The translations under genes and the position numbers were made by a program. The notes under the pieces are model-generated. The model saw nothing but the letters and a program-made list of their open reading frames with translations, was not told the DNA's origin and ran no database searches. Shown piece after piece: positions 35,601-44,445 of a stretch of 64,000 bases of DNA. The DNA comes from Pseudomonas helvetica (lineage in GTDB: Bacteria; Pseudomonadota; Gammaproteobacteria; Pseudomonadales; Pseudomonadaceae), in NCBI RefSeq assembly GCF_039908645.1, contig NZ_CP150917.1, positions 3,855,501 through 3,919,500 on the forward strand, in the 5' to 3' direction. Each line of letters opens with the position of its first letter. Position 1 is the first letter of the stretch.

Positions 35601-37058
35601 ATGAAGCCAATCAGTGCAGCACGAGATGAGGCCGTCGCCGGCAGCGCACCACGAGTACCCTCGGTTCGCTGGGCCCTCGCCAGCCTTTCGTTATCCATGT
35701 TGCTGTCCTCGCTCGGCACCAGCATCGCCAACGTCGGCTTGCCGACGTTGGCACAGGCGTTCAACGCCTCCTTCCAGGAGGTCCAGTGGATCGTCCTCGC
35801 TTACCTCCTCGCTATCACCACCCTGATCGTCAGCGTCGGACGCCTCGGCGATATCACTGGTCGTCGGCGGTTGCTACTGGCCGGCATTTTCTTGTTCACG
35901 CTGGCCTCGGCCTTGTGCAGCGTCGCGCCCACGCTCTGGCTGCTGATTGCCGCCCGGGCGCTGCAAGGCCTCGGCGCGGCCATCATGATGGCCCTGACCA
36001 TAGCCTTTGTCGGCGAGACGGTTTCGAAGGCAAAGACCGGTAGCGCCATGGGCTTACTCGGGACGATGTCTGCGATTGGCACCGCGCTGGGGCCGTCGCT
36101 CGGCGGCGTGCTGATCGCCGACCTCGGCTGGCAGGCGATCTTTCTGATTAGCATACCGTTGGGCATCCTGACGTTTCTGCTTGCGCATCGTTACCTGCCC
36201 GCCGATCGCCAAGCGCCGAAGCCCGAGCGCGCCGGCTTCGACCCGCTGGGCACTTTGCTGCTGGCGCTGATGCTTGCGGCTTATGCGCTGGCCATGACGA
36301 TTGGGCGCGGCAGTTTCGGTCCACTCAATGTGGCCCTGCTGGTGGCGGCAGCCTTCGGTGTCGGCCTCTTCGTGCTCGCCGAAGCGCGAGTTGCCTCACC
36401 GTTGATTCGATTGGCGATGTTCCGCGATCCGGTGCTGAGTGGGAGTCTCGCCATGAGTGCGCTTGTCTCGACGGTGATGATGGCGACGCTGGTGGTCGGG
36501 CCTTTTTATCTCTCGCATGGCCTCGGGCTTGACGCCGCTATTGTCGGGCTGGCCTTGTCGGTCGGGCCGATTTTCGCGGCGCTGACCGGGGTGCCCGCGG
36601 GTCGCCTTACCGACCGTTTTGGCGCACAACGCATGACCGTCTTCGGACTCATCGCAGTGGCGACCGGTTGCTTCATGCTCTCGCTGATACCAGAGACGCT
36701 CGGGATCCTCGGCTACATCGCCCCGATGGTTGTCATCACCATTGGCTACGCGCTGTTCCAGACGGCTAACAACACCGCGGTCATGAGCGATATTCGCCCG
36801 GACCAGCGCGGCGTTGTCTCCGGCTTGCTCAACCTGTCGCGGAATCTGGGGCTGATCACCGGTGCGTCCGCGTTGGGTGCGGTGTTCGTGCTCGCATCGG
36901 CAACAAACGACATCACCGCGGCGCGTCCCGAGGCCGTTGCCAGCGGTATGCGAATCACATTTGCCGTCGCCATGGCGCTGATCGCCGCTGCGCTCGTTAT
37001 CGCGCAGGGAAGCCGCGCGCTGACACCCCGCCCTTCTCTCCCCGCCGACGTCTCGTGA
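35601..37058 (+). CDS. MFS transporter, DHA2 family efflux pump
   Basis: A 485-residue, 14-helix exporter. Helix 1 SLSMLLSSLGTSIANVGLPTL and QEVQWIVLAYLLAITTLIV are typical DHA2; motif A is GRLGDITGRRRLL and motif C is LGTMSAIGTALGPSLGGVL. Of two adjacent ATGs the second (35601) is better spaced from AGGGA. It is divergent from the LysR gene at 34475, so it is probably induced by the exported compound. Confidence 0.92.
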   Translation: MKPISAARDEAVAGSAPRVPSVRWALASLSLSMLLSSLGTSIANVGLPTLAQAFNASFQEVQWIVLAYLLAITTLIVSVGRLGDITGRRRLLLAGIFLFTLASALCSVAPTLWLLIAARALQGLGAAIMMALTIAFVGETVSKAKTGSAMGLLGTMSAIGTALGPSLGGVLIADLGWQAIFLISIPLGILTFLLAHRYLPADRQAPKPERAGFDPLGTLLLALMLAAYALAMTIGRGSFGPLNVALLVAAAFGVGLFVLAEARVASPLIRLAMFRDPVLSGSLAMSALVSTVMMATLVVGPFYLSHGLGLDAAIVGLALSVGPIFAALTGVPAGRLTDRFGAQRMTVFGLIAVATGCFMLSLIPETLGILGYIAPMVVITIGYALFQTANNTAVMSDIRPDQRGVVSGLLNLSRNLGLITGASALGAVFVLASATNDITAARPEAVASGMRITFAVAMALIAAALVIAQGSRALTPRPSLPADVS

Positions 37059-37238
37059 CGTAATAATAATCTGCAATCTTTACGCTCCCCCTCGGCAGCT
37101 GCTACGGAGGTAGTCGATGGTCATGAGGTAGTCCGTGGTCATGACGCGAAAAACAAAATCGGCTGCAGCCTAAAAAGGCATTGCGCTGGGTGGGGCTAAT
37201 TCGCGCATCATGAGCGCAGTCAGCTCAAGGAGAGTTTC

Positions 37239-38090
37239 ATGCGCGTCCTGTCATCCGTTATGCGTCTTGCCACGTTGTCGCTGGGGCTGGTGTTCGCCGC
37301 CACTGCCGTGGCCACCGAAGAGTCGCAGCTGGTCGAGTCGATCAACACCTACCGCAGCCAGGTGCAGCGTTGCGCCAGCCTGGTGTCTCAAGAGCTGCCA
37401 CCGCTCGCGGCCGATCCGCGCCTGATCCTGCCCGGCAACAATATCGGCGACCTGCAGCAGGCGCTGGCGCGTACGGCTTATCCGATGGTCAGCGTACAGG
37501 CGATCACGCTGTCCGGCCCGCGAGATGCGCCATCGGCCATGAAGGCTGTTCGGGAGAGCTTCTGCCAGGTCGTGCTGGACCCGCAGTTCGTCGATATCGG
37601 CGTGAGCCATGAAGGAACTCTATGGCGCATTGTGCTCGCGCGCCCACTGTTGGCCGGCCGCCTGGGCGACTGGCAGGCCGAGGGACAGAAGCTGCTCGAG
37701 ATGATCAACAGCGCCCGCAAGCAAACGCGTCAGTGCGGCGCTCAGTCCTTTACCGCCACCCAACCGCTGGCCTGGAACGCCACGCTGGCGACAGCCGCCC
37801 AGGCGCACACCCAGTCCATGGCCAATCACAACTTCTTCGACCACAAGGACCGCGATGGCCGCACACCGGGTGATCGGGCCGAACTGGCAGGCTACGCCGG
37901 CCAGCAGATTGGCGAGAACATTGCCGCCGGGCAAGACACCGTGCGCAAGGTGGTCGATGGCTGGCTGTCCAGCCCCGGTCACTGCGCCAACCTGATGAAC
38001 CCGCAGTTCCGCGAGCTGGGCGCGGCGTATGCGGTTGATCCGAAGAGTGATGCGGGCATTTACTGGACGGCGATGTTCGGTACGCCGTAA
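37239..38090 (+). CDS. exported CAP/SCP-like extracellular domain protein
   Basis: A 283-residue protein with a signal peptide (about 1-25, ending near TAVATE). The C-terminal CAP domain (about 155-283) has the family motifs AWNATLATAAQAHTQSMANH, GENIAAGQDTVRKVVDGW and SPGHCANLMNPQFRELG. The N-terminal half begins like a second CAP domain (VESINTYRSQVQRCASL) but lacks those motifs. GGAGAG precedes the ATG. Bacterial CAP proteins are secreted, and their functions are mostly unproven. Confidence 0.9.
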   Translation: MRVLSSVMRLATLSLGLVFAATAVATEESQLVESINTYRSQVQRCASLVSQELPPLAADPRLILPGNNIGDLQQALARTAYPMVSVQAITLSGPRDAPSAMKAVRESFCQVVLDPQFVDIGVSHEGTLWRIVLARPLLAGRLGDWQAEGQKLLEMINSARKQTRQCGAQSFTATQPLAWNATLATAAQAHTQSMANHNFFDHKDRDGRTPGDRAELAGYAGQQIGENIAAGQDTVRKVVDGWLSSPGHCANLMNPQFRELGAAYAVDPKSDAGIYWTAMFGTP

Positions 38091-38234
38091 GTACTTTGGC
38101 GATCCGGCGATCGACCTATACTGTATGGATTACCACACTCGATGCGCCACGCATTCGTGTTCGATGGGCTGCGTGACGTGTCGAGCGGTCCGTTCACGCA
38201 GGCGCAGGCCTGCCTTCGTATGAAGGAGAACATC

Positions 38235-38444
38235 ATGTCGCGTAAATATATCGATTGCCGTGAATTTCCAAGCGGAATCAAGTGCTCTGTCGCACTGTCC
38301 GCTGACTCCGAAAAAGAATTGCTGGATGCCGCCGCGCAGCATGCGGTCAGTGTTCACAAGCACGTCGATTCGCCAGAACTGCGCGCGCAACTGAAGACCA
38401 TGTTTCACGATGGCACGCCGCCGCTAGAAGCCCGACGCGCTTGA
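38235..38444 (+). CDS. DUF1059 domain-containing small protein
   Basis: A 69-residue protein, one DUF1059 domain. It starts MSRKYIDCREFPSGIKCSVA and includes the family-like DSEKELLDAAAQHAVSVH. The conserved cysteines C8 and C17 may bind metal. AAGGAGAA precedes the ATG. The function is unknown. A strong terminator follows at 38477-38510. Confidence 0.85.
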   Translation: MSRKYIDCREFPSGIKCSVALSADSEKELLDAAAQHAVSVHKHVDSPELRAQLKTMFHDGTPPLEARRA

Positions 38445-38476
38445 TGCAGAAGGTTTGGCGGGGGATTCAGAGTCGC

Positions 38477-38510
38477 CTGCGGGGCTCATATTGATGAGCC
38501 CCGCAGTTTT
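38477..38510 (+). terminator. intrinsic terminator after DUF1059 gene
   Basis: A 13-bp perfect stem (CTGCGGGGCTCAT 38477-38489 / ATGAGCCCCGCAG 38494-38506) with a 4-base loop followed by TTTT. Confidence 0.9.
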
Positions 38511-38648
38511 AACGCGTCTATCGAAGCCTGTCGCCCGCCTCGCTCAACCCCCACTCAACTGCCGGTTCTGTCATGACGTCCAGTGATCCCCTTCGAGCCG
38601 TCATTCCAGCGACTATGATGAGGGGCAACACCACTGAGGAGTTGAACG

Positions 38649-39329
38649 ATGTCGCTGACTCTTTACTACCATCCACTGTCGTCGTACTGCCACAAGGTGC
38701 TGATCGCGCTTTACGAAAACGCTACCGAATTCGAAAAGCGGATCATCGACCTGACAGACGATGCGGACCGCGCGGAGCTTCAAGCCCTTTGGCCACTGGT
38801 CAAGTTCCCGGTCATCAGTGATCACCTGCGCCAGCGCGCCCTGCCAGAGGCCACGATCATCATCGAGTACCTGGATCACCACTATCCGGGTGAGCAACGG
38901 TTGATTCCGAACGATTGGGAGACCGCGCTGGAGGTGCGTCTGTGGGACCGCTTTTTCGACAACTATGTGCAGGGGCCGCTGCAACAGATTGTCAGTGATC
39001 GACTGAACAGCACCAACGCTGATTTGAGCAAACAACGGTCCATGCTGGAGACAGCCTACGCCATGCTCGACCATCGAATGGCGTCGCGAATCTGGATGGC
39101 CGGCCAGGACTTCAGCCTGGCCGATTGCGCCGCAACCCCGGCGCTTTTCTATGCCAGCACGCTGGTGCCGTTCCCGAGCGAATTCAAGCACTTGAGTGCC
39201 TATTTCGACCGGTTGACACGCAGACCCTCCGTGCAGCGAGTCATCGACGAAGCCCGACCTTACTTTTCGCTCTACCCGTTTGCGGACGCCATCCCCAAAC
39301 GGTTTCTCCAGGCACCGGGCATCACTTGA
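38649..39329 (+). CDS. glutathione S-transferase family protein
   Basis: A 226-residue protein. The thioredoxin-like N-terminal domain starts LTLYYHPLSSYCHKVLIALY and has KFPVI with the cis-Pro that binds glutathione, then PEATIIIEYLDHHYP. The helical C-terminal domain includes the GQDFSLADCAATPAL N-capping box. GAGGAG precedes the ATG. The substrate is unknown; the family detoxifies electrophiles, in line with other genes in this window. Confidence 0.92.
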   Translation: MSLTLYYHPLSSYCHKVLIALYENATEFEKRIIDLTDDADRAELQALWPLVKFPVISDHLRQRALPEATIIIEYLDHHYPGEQRLIPNDWETALEVRLWDRFFDNYVQGPLQQIVSDRLNSTNADLSKQRSMLETAYAMLDHRMASRIWMAGQDFSLADCAATPALFYASTLVPFPSEFKHLSAYFDRLTRRPSVQRVIDEARPYFSLYPFADAIPKRFLQAPGIT

Positions 39330-39399
39330 GGAGCGGATACAAGCCCCTGCGACACTCGACTAACGGTACTTGAGCCCACGCACCCACCTTCCTAGGATA

Positions 39400-39545
39400 G
39401 TTTTGCGCAACTGTTAAATGCTCCAACAGTTGCGTAGGTGGTGAGTGATCTGAACCCCTACCAAGCTCACCACTTGCTTCACGTGCATCTTGAGCCTCTG
39501 GGCTCTACTTCCTCCCCATCAAAGAGCTTTGAGGCTCTTTTTTTG
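39400..39545 (+). ncRNA. candidate small RNA with terminator
   Basis: Two consecutive perfect hairpins occur in 323 gene-free bases (39330-39652). They are CGCAACTGTT/AACAGTTGCG (39406-39434) and GTGGTGAG/CTCACCAC (39438-39473). A C/T-rich single-stranded stretch (CTTCCTCCCC) and an intrinsic terminator AAAGAGC/GCTCTTT plus T-tract (39521-39544) follow. This is the layout of a trans-acting small RNA. No known RNA is recognised, and the hairpins could instead be a long GST 3' end. Confidence 0.45.
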
Positions 39546-39594
39546 TCTGAAAAACCCCAGAAACCGTTACGCAACTTGTAGCAGCTGGCGAAGT

Positions 39595-39626
39595 CGAGCG
39601 GCCGAGCGGCCGAGCGGCCGAGCGGT
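39595..39626. repeat. 8-bp tandem repeat, four units
   Basis: CGAGCGGC occurs three times followed by CGAGCGGT, head to tail, 27 bases beyond the 3' end of the Tai4 gene. Such an array can vary in copy number by slippage. Confidence 0.85.
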
Positions 39627-39652
39627 TACTCAGCGTCAATCGCGGTGCCGGG

Positions 39653-40108
39653 TCAATCCTTTTGGGGGCGTGCCGGGTTGTCCTGACGATAGGTATGCTG
39701 GGGATTGATGACCAATTGCCTGACCTGACTGTCCAACTCTTTGCTGTGATAGAGGTCCAGGCATTTGAGCAGTTCAAAGCGAACGCCTTGACGCTCTGAC
39801 TCGACCAGTGGGTTGTGATAATCACGAGCCAGAAACTGGTCAATCAGAGGTCTACCGGCTTGAGGTGCTTGCTCCAGATCGAAATAGGTCCAGTCCATAA
39901 GCGCACTGGCACTGCTTCCGGCATCCTGGGCGGCTTTAGGTTCGCTCTTGTAGGCGGTAGCGATGCAATCTGCCAGTACCATATCCTTGTAGTTTTGCGC
40001 GTAGGTACGTTCGCCTGCCTGTGGAGAGTGTTTCGGGGCATCCTTGGACCAACTATTGGAAGGTGCGGCTGCCCAAGCCAGTACCAAGACCGCAGTTAAA
40101 TATTTCAT
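39653..40108 (-). CDS. tai4: T6SS amidase immunity protein, Tai4 family
   Basis: A 151-residue protein with a periplasmic signal peptide (MKYLTAVLVLAWAAAPSNSW). The Tai4 family pattern follows: NYKDMVLADCIATAYK, AGSSASALMDWTYFDLEQA, FLARDYHNPLVESE, FELLKCLDLYHSKELDSQV, HTYRQDNP. Tai4 blocks the type VI amidase Tae4, which cuts D,L-peptide bonds of peptidoglycan. Here the intact effector gene is missing: only its C-terminal remnant lies directly upstream, and the two frames overlap as TGATG. No other T6SS gene is nearby. Confidence 0.85.
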   Translation of the reverse strand: MKYLTAVLVLAWAAAPSNSWSKDAPKHSPQAGERTYAQNYKDMVLADCIATAYKSEPKAAQDAGSSASALMDWTYFDLEQAPQAGRPLIDQFLARDYHNPLVESERQGVRFELLKCLDLYHSKELDSQVRQLVINPQHTYRQDNPARPQKD

Positions 40109-40240
40109 CAGGACAATCTCCAGAAGCTTGCGCGGTCGGTTTGATAGTTCACACCTGGCCCATTGAAATAGCAGTGGTCATAACACATTCTGCCGTCAAA
40201 CAATCAGGACCTCATACTTCGGCCCTTGGCGTTACGACCA
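40108..40240 (-). pseudogene. Tae4-like T6SS amidase effector, C-terminal remnant
   Basis: The frame from 40203 down to the TGA at 40110-40108 reads LFDGRMCYDHCYFNG...DRASFWRLS. This matches the Tae4 end as I recall it (LWNGxxCSDxCHL...LW), including the paired cysteines. Just upstream a WS..RQG stretch, like the GWSNARGH region of Tae4, appears in another frame with an in-frame stop. So the catalytic half is gone and the rest is frameshifted. Its stop overlaps the Tai4 start by one base, the normal effector-immunity coupling. Confidence 0.55.
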
Positions 40241-40351
40241 CCGGGGGAAACTGAACGGTGTACATCTGAGTAGGTAGCCATAGCCCGAAACCATGTCCTG
40301 GCTTTGCGGGGCTGGGTAGATGACTTGGCCGGATGCATACGAACAAACGCC

Positions 40352-40394
40352 AGAAACGATAAAGCCCGGCACGAGTCCGGGCTTTATCGTTTCT
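40352..40394. terminator. 18-bp perfect hairpin
   Basis: AGAAACGATAAAGCCCGG (40352-40369) pairs with CCGGGCTTTATCGTTTCT (40377-40394) around a 7-base loop. It is symmetric, so it could stop transcription from either side; it separates the tae4/tai4 remains from mqo. Confidence 0.75.
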
Positions 40395-40408
40395 GATCGG
40401 TCCAGCAA

Positions 40409-40441
40409 CAAGCCCCGCCAAACAGTGTGTGGCGGGGCTTG
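40409..40441 (-). terminator. hairpin terminator of mqo
   Basis: CAAGCCCCGCCA (40409-40420) pairs with TGGCGGGGCTTG (40430-40441), only a few bases past the mqo stop on the minus strand. With the next hairpin it makes a double terminator. Confidence 0.75.
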
Positions 40442-40444
40442 GTC

Positions 40445-42094
40445 TTACAGGGCCATATCAGTCGCTGGGTTGCTTTCTTTCTGTGGTTGCGCTGGAGCTG
40501 GAGCAGCTGGTTGCGCGGCCGCTGCCTTGCCAATCACAGGCGGTGTAGCAAGTTGCAGAATTTGACTGGTGTACGTCCATTCCTGGTAAACACGCTCAGG
40601 ACTGTCGTTCAGCTTGGTGCCGTAGCTCGGGATGATCTGGTGCAGCTTTTCCTGCCAGGCCGGGGTCGCCACCTTGTCCTTGAAGATCTTCTCAAGCACG
40701 CCCAGCATGATCGGAGCCGCGGTGGACGCACCTGGCGATGCGCCCAGCAGACCGGCAATGCTGCCGTCCTCGGAGCTGACAAGCTCGGTGCCCAGTTTCA
40801 GGATGCCGCCCTTCTCTTCATCACGCTTGATGATCTGAACGCGCTGACCGGCTTGCCACAGGCGCCAGTCTTCCTTCTTGGCATTCGGGAAGTATTCCTT
40901 CAGGGCATTCATGCGGTCTTCGTCCGACAGCATCAGCTGGCCGGCCAGGTATTCAACCAGTGGGTACTGCTCGATGCCCACCTTGGTCATCGGCCAGAAG
41001 TTGTGCGTAGTGGTGCTGGTCAGCAGGTCGAAGTAAGAGCCTTCTTTCAGGAACTTCGTGGAGAAGGTCGCGAACGGGCCAAACAGAATCACGCGCTTGC
41101 CATCCAGCACGCGGGTATCCAGGTGCGGAACCGACATCGGCGGTGCGCCGACCGACGCCTTGCCGTAGGCCTTCGCCATGTGCTGTTCAGCGATTGCCGG
41201 GTTATCGGTCACCAGGAACGAGCCGCCGACCGGGAAGCCTGCATACTCTTGAGCCTCAGGGATGCCCGACTTCTGCAGCAGATGCAGTGCACCGCCGCCC
41301 GCGCCGATGAACACGAATTTGGCGTCGGTCTGGGTTTCGGAACCGTCTTTCAGGTTCTTGTAGGAAACGCGCCAGCTGCCATCTTCATTGCGCTTGATGT
41401 CTTCCACTTCGCTCGAAAGCTTTAGCGCGAAGTTCGGCTTGGTTTGCAGGTAGCCAACGAACTGGCGGGTAATCTCGCCGAAGTTCACGTCGGTACCAAT
41501 CGGAGTCCAGGTTGCTGCGACCTTTTGTTTCGGGTCACGGCCTTCCATCATCAGCGGAACCCATTTCTTGATCTGCTCCGGGTCTTCCGAGTACTGCATG
41601 CCGGCAAACAGCGGGCTCGCCTGCAGGGCTTCGTAGCGTTTCTTCAAGAACTTGATGTTGTCATCGCCCCACACAAAGCTCATGTGCGGAGTGGAGTTGA
41701 TGAACGAATGGGGATTCTTCAACACGCCATTCTTGACCTGCCAGGCCCAGAATTGACGCGTGATCTGGAAGCCTTCGTTGATTTCAACGGCCTTGGGGAT
41801 CTCGACCTTGCCATTCTTGTCTTCTGGCGTGTAGTTCAGCTCAGCCAGAGCAGAGTGACCGGTGCCGGCGTTGTTCCAGCCGTTCGAGCTTTCCTCGGCG
41901 ACGCCATCAAGACGTTCAACCATCTCCATGGACATGCTAGGCTCAAGCTCATTGAGATAAACGCCCAAGGTCGAACTCATGATGCCGCCGCCGATGAGGA
42001 GCACATCGACTTTCTTTGTTTCAGCTGCGTGCAAAGGCATGAGGACCATCGACATGGCCAGGCCGAGTAGCCCTGTGTTGACTTTTTTTAACAT
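40445..42094 (-). CDS. mqo: malate:quinone oxidoreductase
   Basis: A 549-residue FAD enzyme that oxidises malate to oxaloacetate and reduces ubiquinone at the membrane, an alternative to NAD malate dehydrogenase. FAD binding is at [20 protein letters not shown] (about 32-51); the family segments [20 protein letters not shown] and [21 protein letters not shown] follow. Unusually, the N-terminus is a Sec-like signal peptide ([20 protein letters not shown], then LHAAE), and the C-terminus is an Ala/Pro/Gln tail. Pseudomonas genomes often carry two Mqo forms; this one may be membrane-attached. Single-gene unit with its own terminators. Confidence 0.93.
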   Translation of the reverse strand: MLKKVNTGLLGLAMSMVLMPLHAAETKKVDVLLIGGGIMSSTLGVYLNELEPSMSMEMVERLDGVAEESSNGWNNAGTGHSALAELNYTPEDKNGKVEIPKAVEINEGFQITRQFWAWQVKNGVLKNPHSFINSTPHMSFVWGDDNIKFLKKRYEALQASPLFAGMQYSEDPEQIKKWVPLMMEGRDPKQKVAATWTPIGTDVNFGEITRQFVGYLQTKPNFALKLSSEVEDIKRNEDGSWRVSYKNLKDGSETQTDAKFVFIGAGGGALHLLQKSGIPEAQEYAGFPVGGSFLVTDNPAIAEQHMAKAYGKASVGAPPMSVPHLDTRVLDGKRVILFGPFATFSTKFLKEGSYFDLLTSTTTHNFWPMTKVGIEQYPLVEYLAGQLMLSDEDRMNALKEYFPNAKKEDWRLWQAGQRVQIIKRDEEKGGILKLGTELVSSEDGSIAGLLGASPGASTAAPIMLGVLEKIFKDKVATPAWQEKLHQIIPSYGTKLNDSPERVYQEWTYTSQILQLATPPVIGKAAAAQPAAPAPAQPQKESNPATDMAL

Positions 42095-42409
42095 TCAGTA
42101 ATACCTAGGATAGAACGCCATCCACCTACCACTCTTGATCATGAGCTGCCCGGGCTCACCGCATGCAATGCCGCATGCCGTCGAACCCTGTACTCAGAAA
42201 GACTGATGGGTAGACATATAAGACCGACAGACACCATCGGTCTCACGTTTAGGCCCCTCCCGCGCTGACTTTTTATTAGTCATTGGCTTCAGCTACTCGG
42301 GTGACACTAATTCTGTTTTTAAAATATCGGACGCAGAAATGAACAGACGTGCGTCCAGAGCGCGGCATTCTACCTCAGTGTGCCGAATCGACGAAGACGC
42401 AAAAATTTC
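42095..42409. other. gene-free stretch upstream of mqo
   Basis: About 315 bases with no coding frame. It must hold the mqo promoter on the minus strand. An ACCGA...TCGGT short inverted repeat (42227-42242) is visible. Nothing else recognised. Confidence 0.45.
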
Positions 42410-43291
42410 TCATCCTTCGACGAGTGCTGCACAAAGGGCCTCGCGCAGCACCTGTTCCAAAATGGCAAAAAAACACTTGATGTGGGCCTGTTTCAACGCT
42501 TGAGGCCGGGTCACCAGATAGACCTCCATATCCGGCAGCTGGATATCCGGAAACACGGCTATCAGGTCCTTTGCCAAAATACGCGGCAGCACCGCGACGC
42601 CCATCCCTCGCCTTACCGCTTCGATCTGTGCGGCGAACGAATTCACTCTGATCTGCGCACGCTCCAGCCCCGCGGCCCGTGCCGCACGCATTTGCGGCAA
42701 CATGTCCAGCGGCGGGAGCAAGGCAATATTCACCGCGGTGACCGGAGTCACAGCTGGAAAACGCTGCAGATAGGCCGCATCAGCGAAGACGCCATAAGCG
42801 AGCTTGCCCATGGGTCGATAAACCAGTGATGGCTCGCCCAGGTGCGCTGTGCGGATAGCGATATCCGCTACGCCGCGGACGATCTTGTGAAAGTCGGCGG
42901 TGACCAGCAATTCCACCGAGCAACGCGGATGCAAAGACGTAAAGCGATGCGAGGCCTCCAGCACACAAGACGAAAATCCTTCGCCGACACTGACCAGGAC
43001 ACTGCCGCTAAGCTCCGTCGGCAATTGCGATGCGCCGGCAGCGGCCTGACGCCTCAAGCCCTCCTCCGCGGCCAGGGCAACTTCAACCAGGGATTGGCCC
43101 CGCGAGGTCAGCCAGCAGCCTTCAACGCCACGCTCGACAAGTGGCTCGCCGAGTGAACCCTCAAGCTGAGTGATCCGTCGGGACACTGTAGACGCCGCGA
43201 TGCCCAACAATTGGCCGGCTTGAAGAAAGCTGCCACGTCGCGAGACCGCCAATAACAGACGCAGATCGTCCCAATTCGCTTCTGAACTCAT
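42410..43291 (-). CDS. LysR family transcriptional regulator
   Basis: A 293-residue regulator. The helix-turn-helix (DDLRLLLAVSRRGSFLQAGQ, GIAASTVSRRITQLEGSLG) is of the type found beside short-chain dehydrogenases. The start MSSEANWDDL is chosen because it matches common LysR N-termini; an ATG two codons upstream is possible. It is divergent from the dihydroflavonol-reductase-like gene at 43403 with about 110 bases between them. Confidence 0.92.
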   Translation of the reverse strand: MSSEANWDDLRLLLAVSRRGSFLQAGQLLGIAASTVSRRITQLEGSLGEPLVERGVEGCWLTSRGQSLVEVALAAEEGLRRQAAAGASQLPTELSGSVLVSVGEGFSSCVLEASHRFTSLHPRCSVELLVTADFHKIVRGVADIAIRTAHLGEPSLVYRPMGKLAYGVFADAAYLQRFPAVTPVTAVNIALLPPLDMLPQMRAARAAGLERAQIRVNSFAAQIEAVRRGMGVAVLPRILAKDLIAVFPDIQLPDMEVYLVTRPQALKQAHIKCFFAILEQVLREALCAALVEG

Positions 43292-43402
43292 GTACATGCC
43301 CGCCGCTTTGCAAATGTGCAAAACCATTATGCAGCAGTCGCTGTTTTTCGGGAGTGACAGCAACGGTATATCTACCTGCTTTAGTCAATGAAGGGATGAA
43401 AC

Positions 43403-44422
43403 ATGCGCAGTACATTCGTCACCGGCGCAACCGGTTTGCTGGGCAACAACCTTGTGCGTGAACTGGTCGCCGGTGGCTACGAGGTCAAAGCCCTGGTTCG
43501 TTCAAGAGCCAAAGGTGAACAACAGTTCAAAGATCTTCCGGGCGTGAGACTGGTCGTGGGTGACATGGCCGATGTCGATGCCTTCGCCGCGTCGATGCAA
43601 GGCTGCGATACGGTGTTTCACACGGCGGCGTTCTTTCGCGACAACTACAAGGGCGGCAGCCACTGGGAGGAACTTGAAAGGATCAACGTGACAGGCACGC
43701 AGCGCCTGCTTGAGCACGCCTACAATGCCGGTGTTCGCCGTTTCATCCACACCTCTTCCATTGCCGTGCTCGACGGCGCTCCCGGCACATCGATCGATGA
43801 GACGTGCCTGCGCAACGAAGCCGATGCTGATGGCTACTATCGCAGCAAGATCCTAGCTGATCGTGTCGTGTTGTCGTTCCTGGAAGACCATCCCGACCTG
43901 CATGCCTGCATGGTTCTGCCTGGCTGGATGTGGGGCCCTGCCGATATTGGCCCGACTTCCTCGGGGCAATTACTCAACGACGTCGTGCGCAATAAACTGC
44001 CCGGCCTGGTTCCCGGCAGTTTCTCTGTCGTCGATGCCCGCGATGTGGCATTGGCGCAAATCGCCGCTGCGCAGCACGGCCGAAGTGGCGAACGTTACCT
44101 GGCAGCGGGACGCCACATGACGATGGCTGAGTTGGTGCCCTTGCTGGGCAAGATAGCGGGCGTCAAGACGCCGCTACGACAATTGCCGCTGTCACTGCTG
44201 TACGCCTTGGCGTTTACACAAGAGCTCTACGCGCGCCTGACCGGCAAGCCGATTCTGCTGAGCATGGCGACCGTGCGCCTGATGGTGCGCGAAGCCGGGC
44301 GCACGCATTTCAACCCTGACAAGAGCAAACAACAGCTTGGCCTGCGGTTTCGCCCCGTCGAACAGACGCTTACCGATACGCTGGCCTGGTACCGCGATCA
44401 TGGCTGGTTTGAAAAGCGCTAG
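43403..44422 (+). CDS. extended SDR, dihydroflavonol-4-reductase-like NAD(P)-dependent epimerase/reductase
   Basis: A 339-residue extended short-chain dehydrogenase. It has TGATGLLGNNLVRELVAGG (7-25), HTAAFF, HTSSIAVLDG, the YYRSKILADR catalytic Tyr/Lys pair, and GWMWGPADIGPTSSG. The fold and motifs fit reductases of aldehydes or ketones such as the DFR group. It is divergent from a LysR gene that probably controls it. Substrate unknown. Confidence 0.9.
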   Translation: MRSTFVTGATGLLGNNLVRELVAGGYEVKALVRSRAKGEQQFKDLPGVRLVVGDMADVDAFAASMQGCDTVFHTAAFFRDNYKGGSHWEELERINVTGTQRLLEHAYNAGVRRFIHTSSIAVLDGAPGTSIDETCLRNEADADGYYRSKILADRVVLSFLEDHPDLHACMVLPGWMWGPADIGPTSSGQLLNDVVRNKLPGLVPGSFSVVDARDVALAQIAAAQHGRSGERYLAAGRHMTMAELVPLLGKIAGVKTPLRQLPLSLLYALAFTQELYARLTGKPILLSMATVRLMVREAGRTHFNPDKSKQQLGLRFRPVEQTLTDTLAWYRDHGWFEKR

Positions 44423-44445
44423 CACTGCACCAGTGTCATCGCGGT

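Noticed and set aside
40427..41425. A 332-codon frame opposite mqo
   Set aside because: Antisense of a well-conserved enzyme; no start site and no family.
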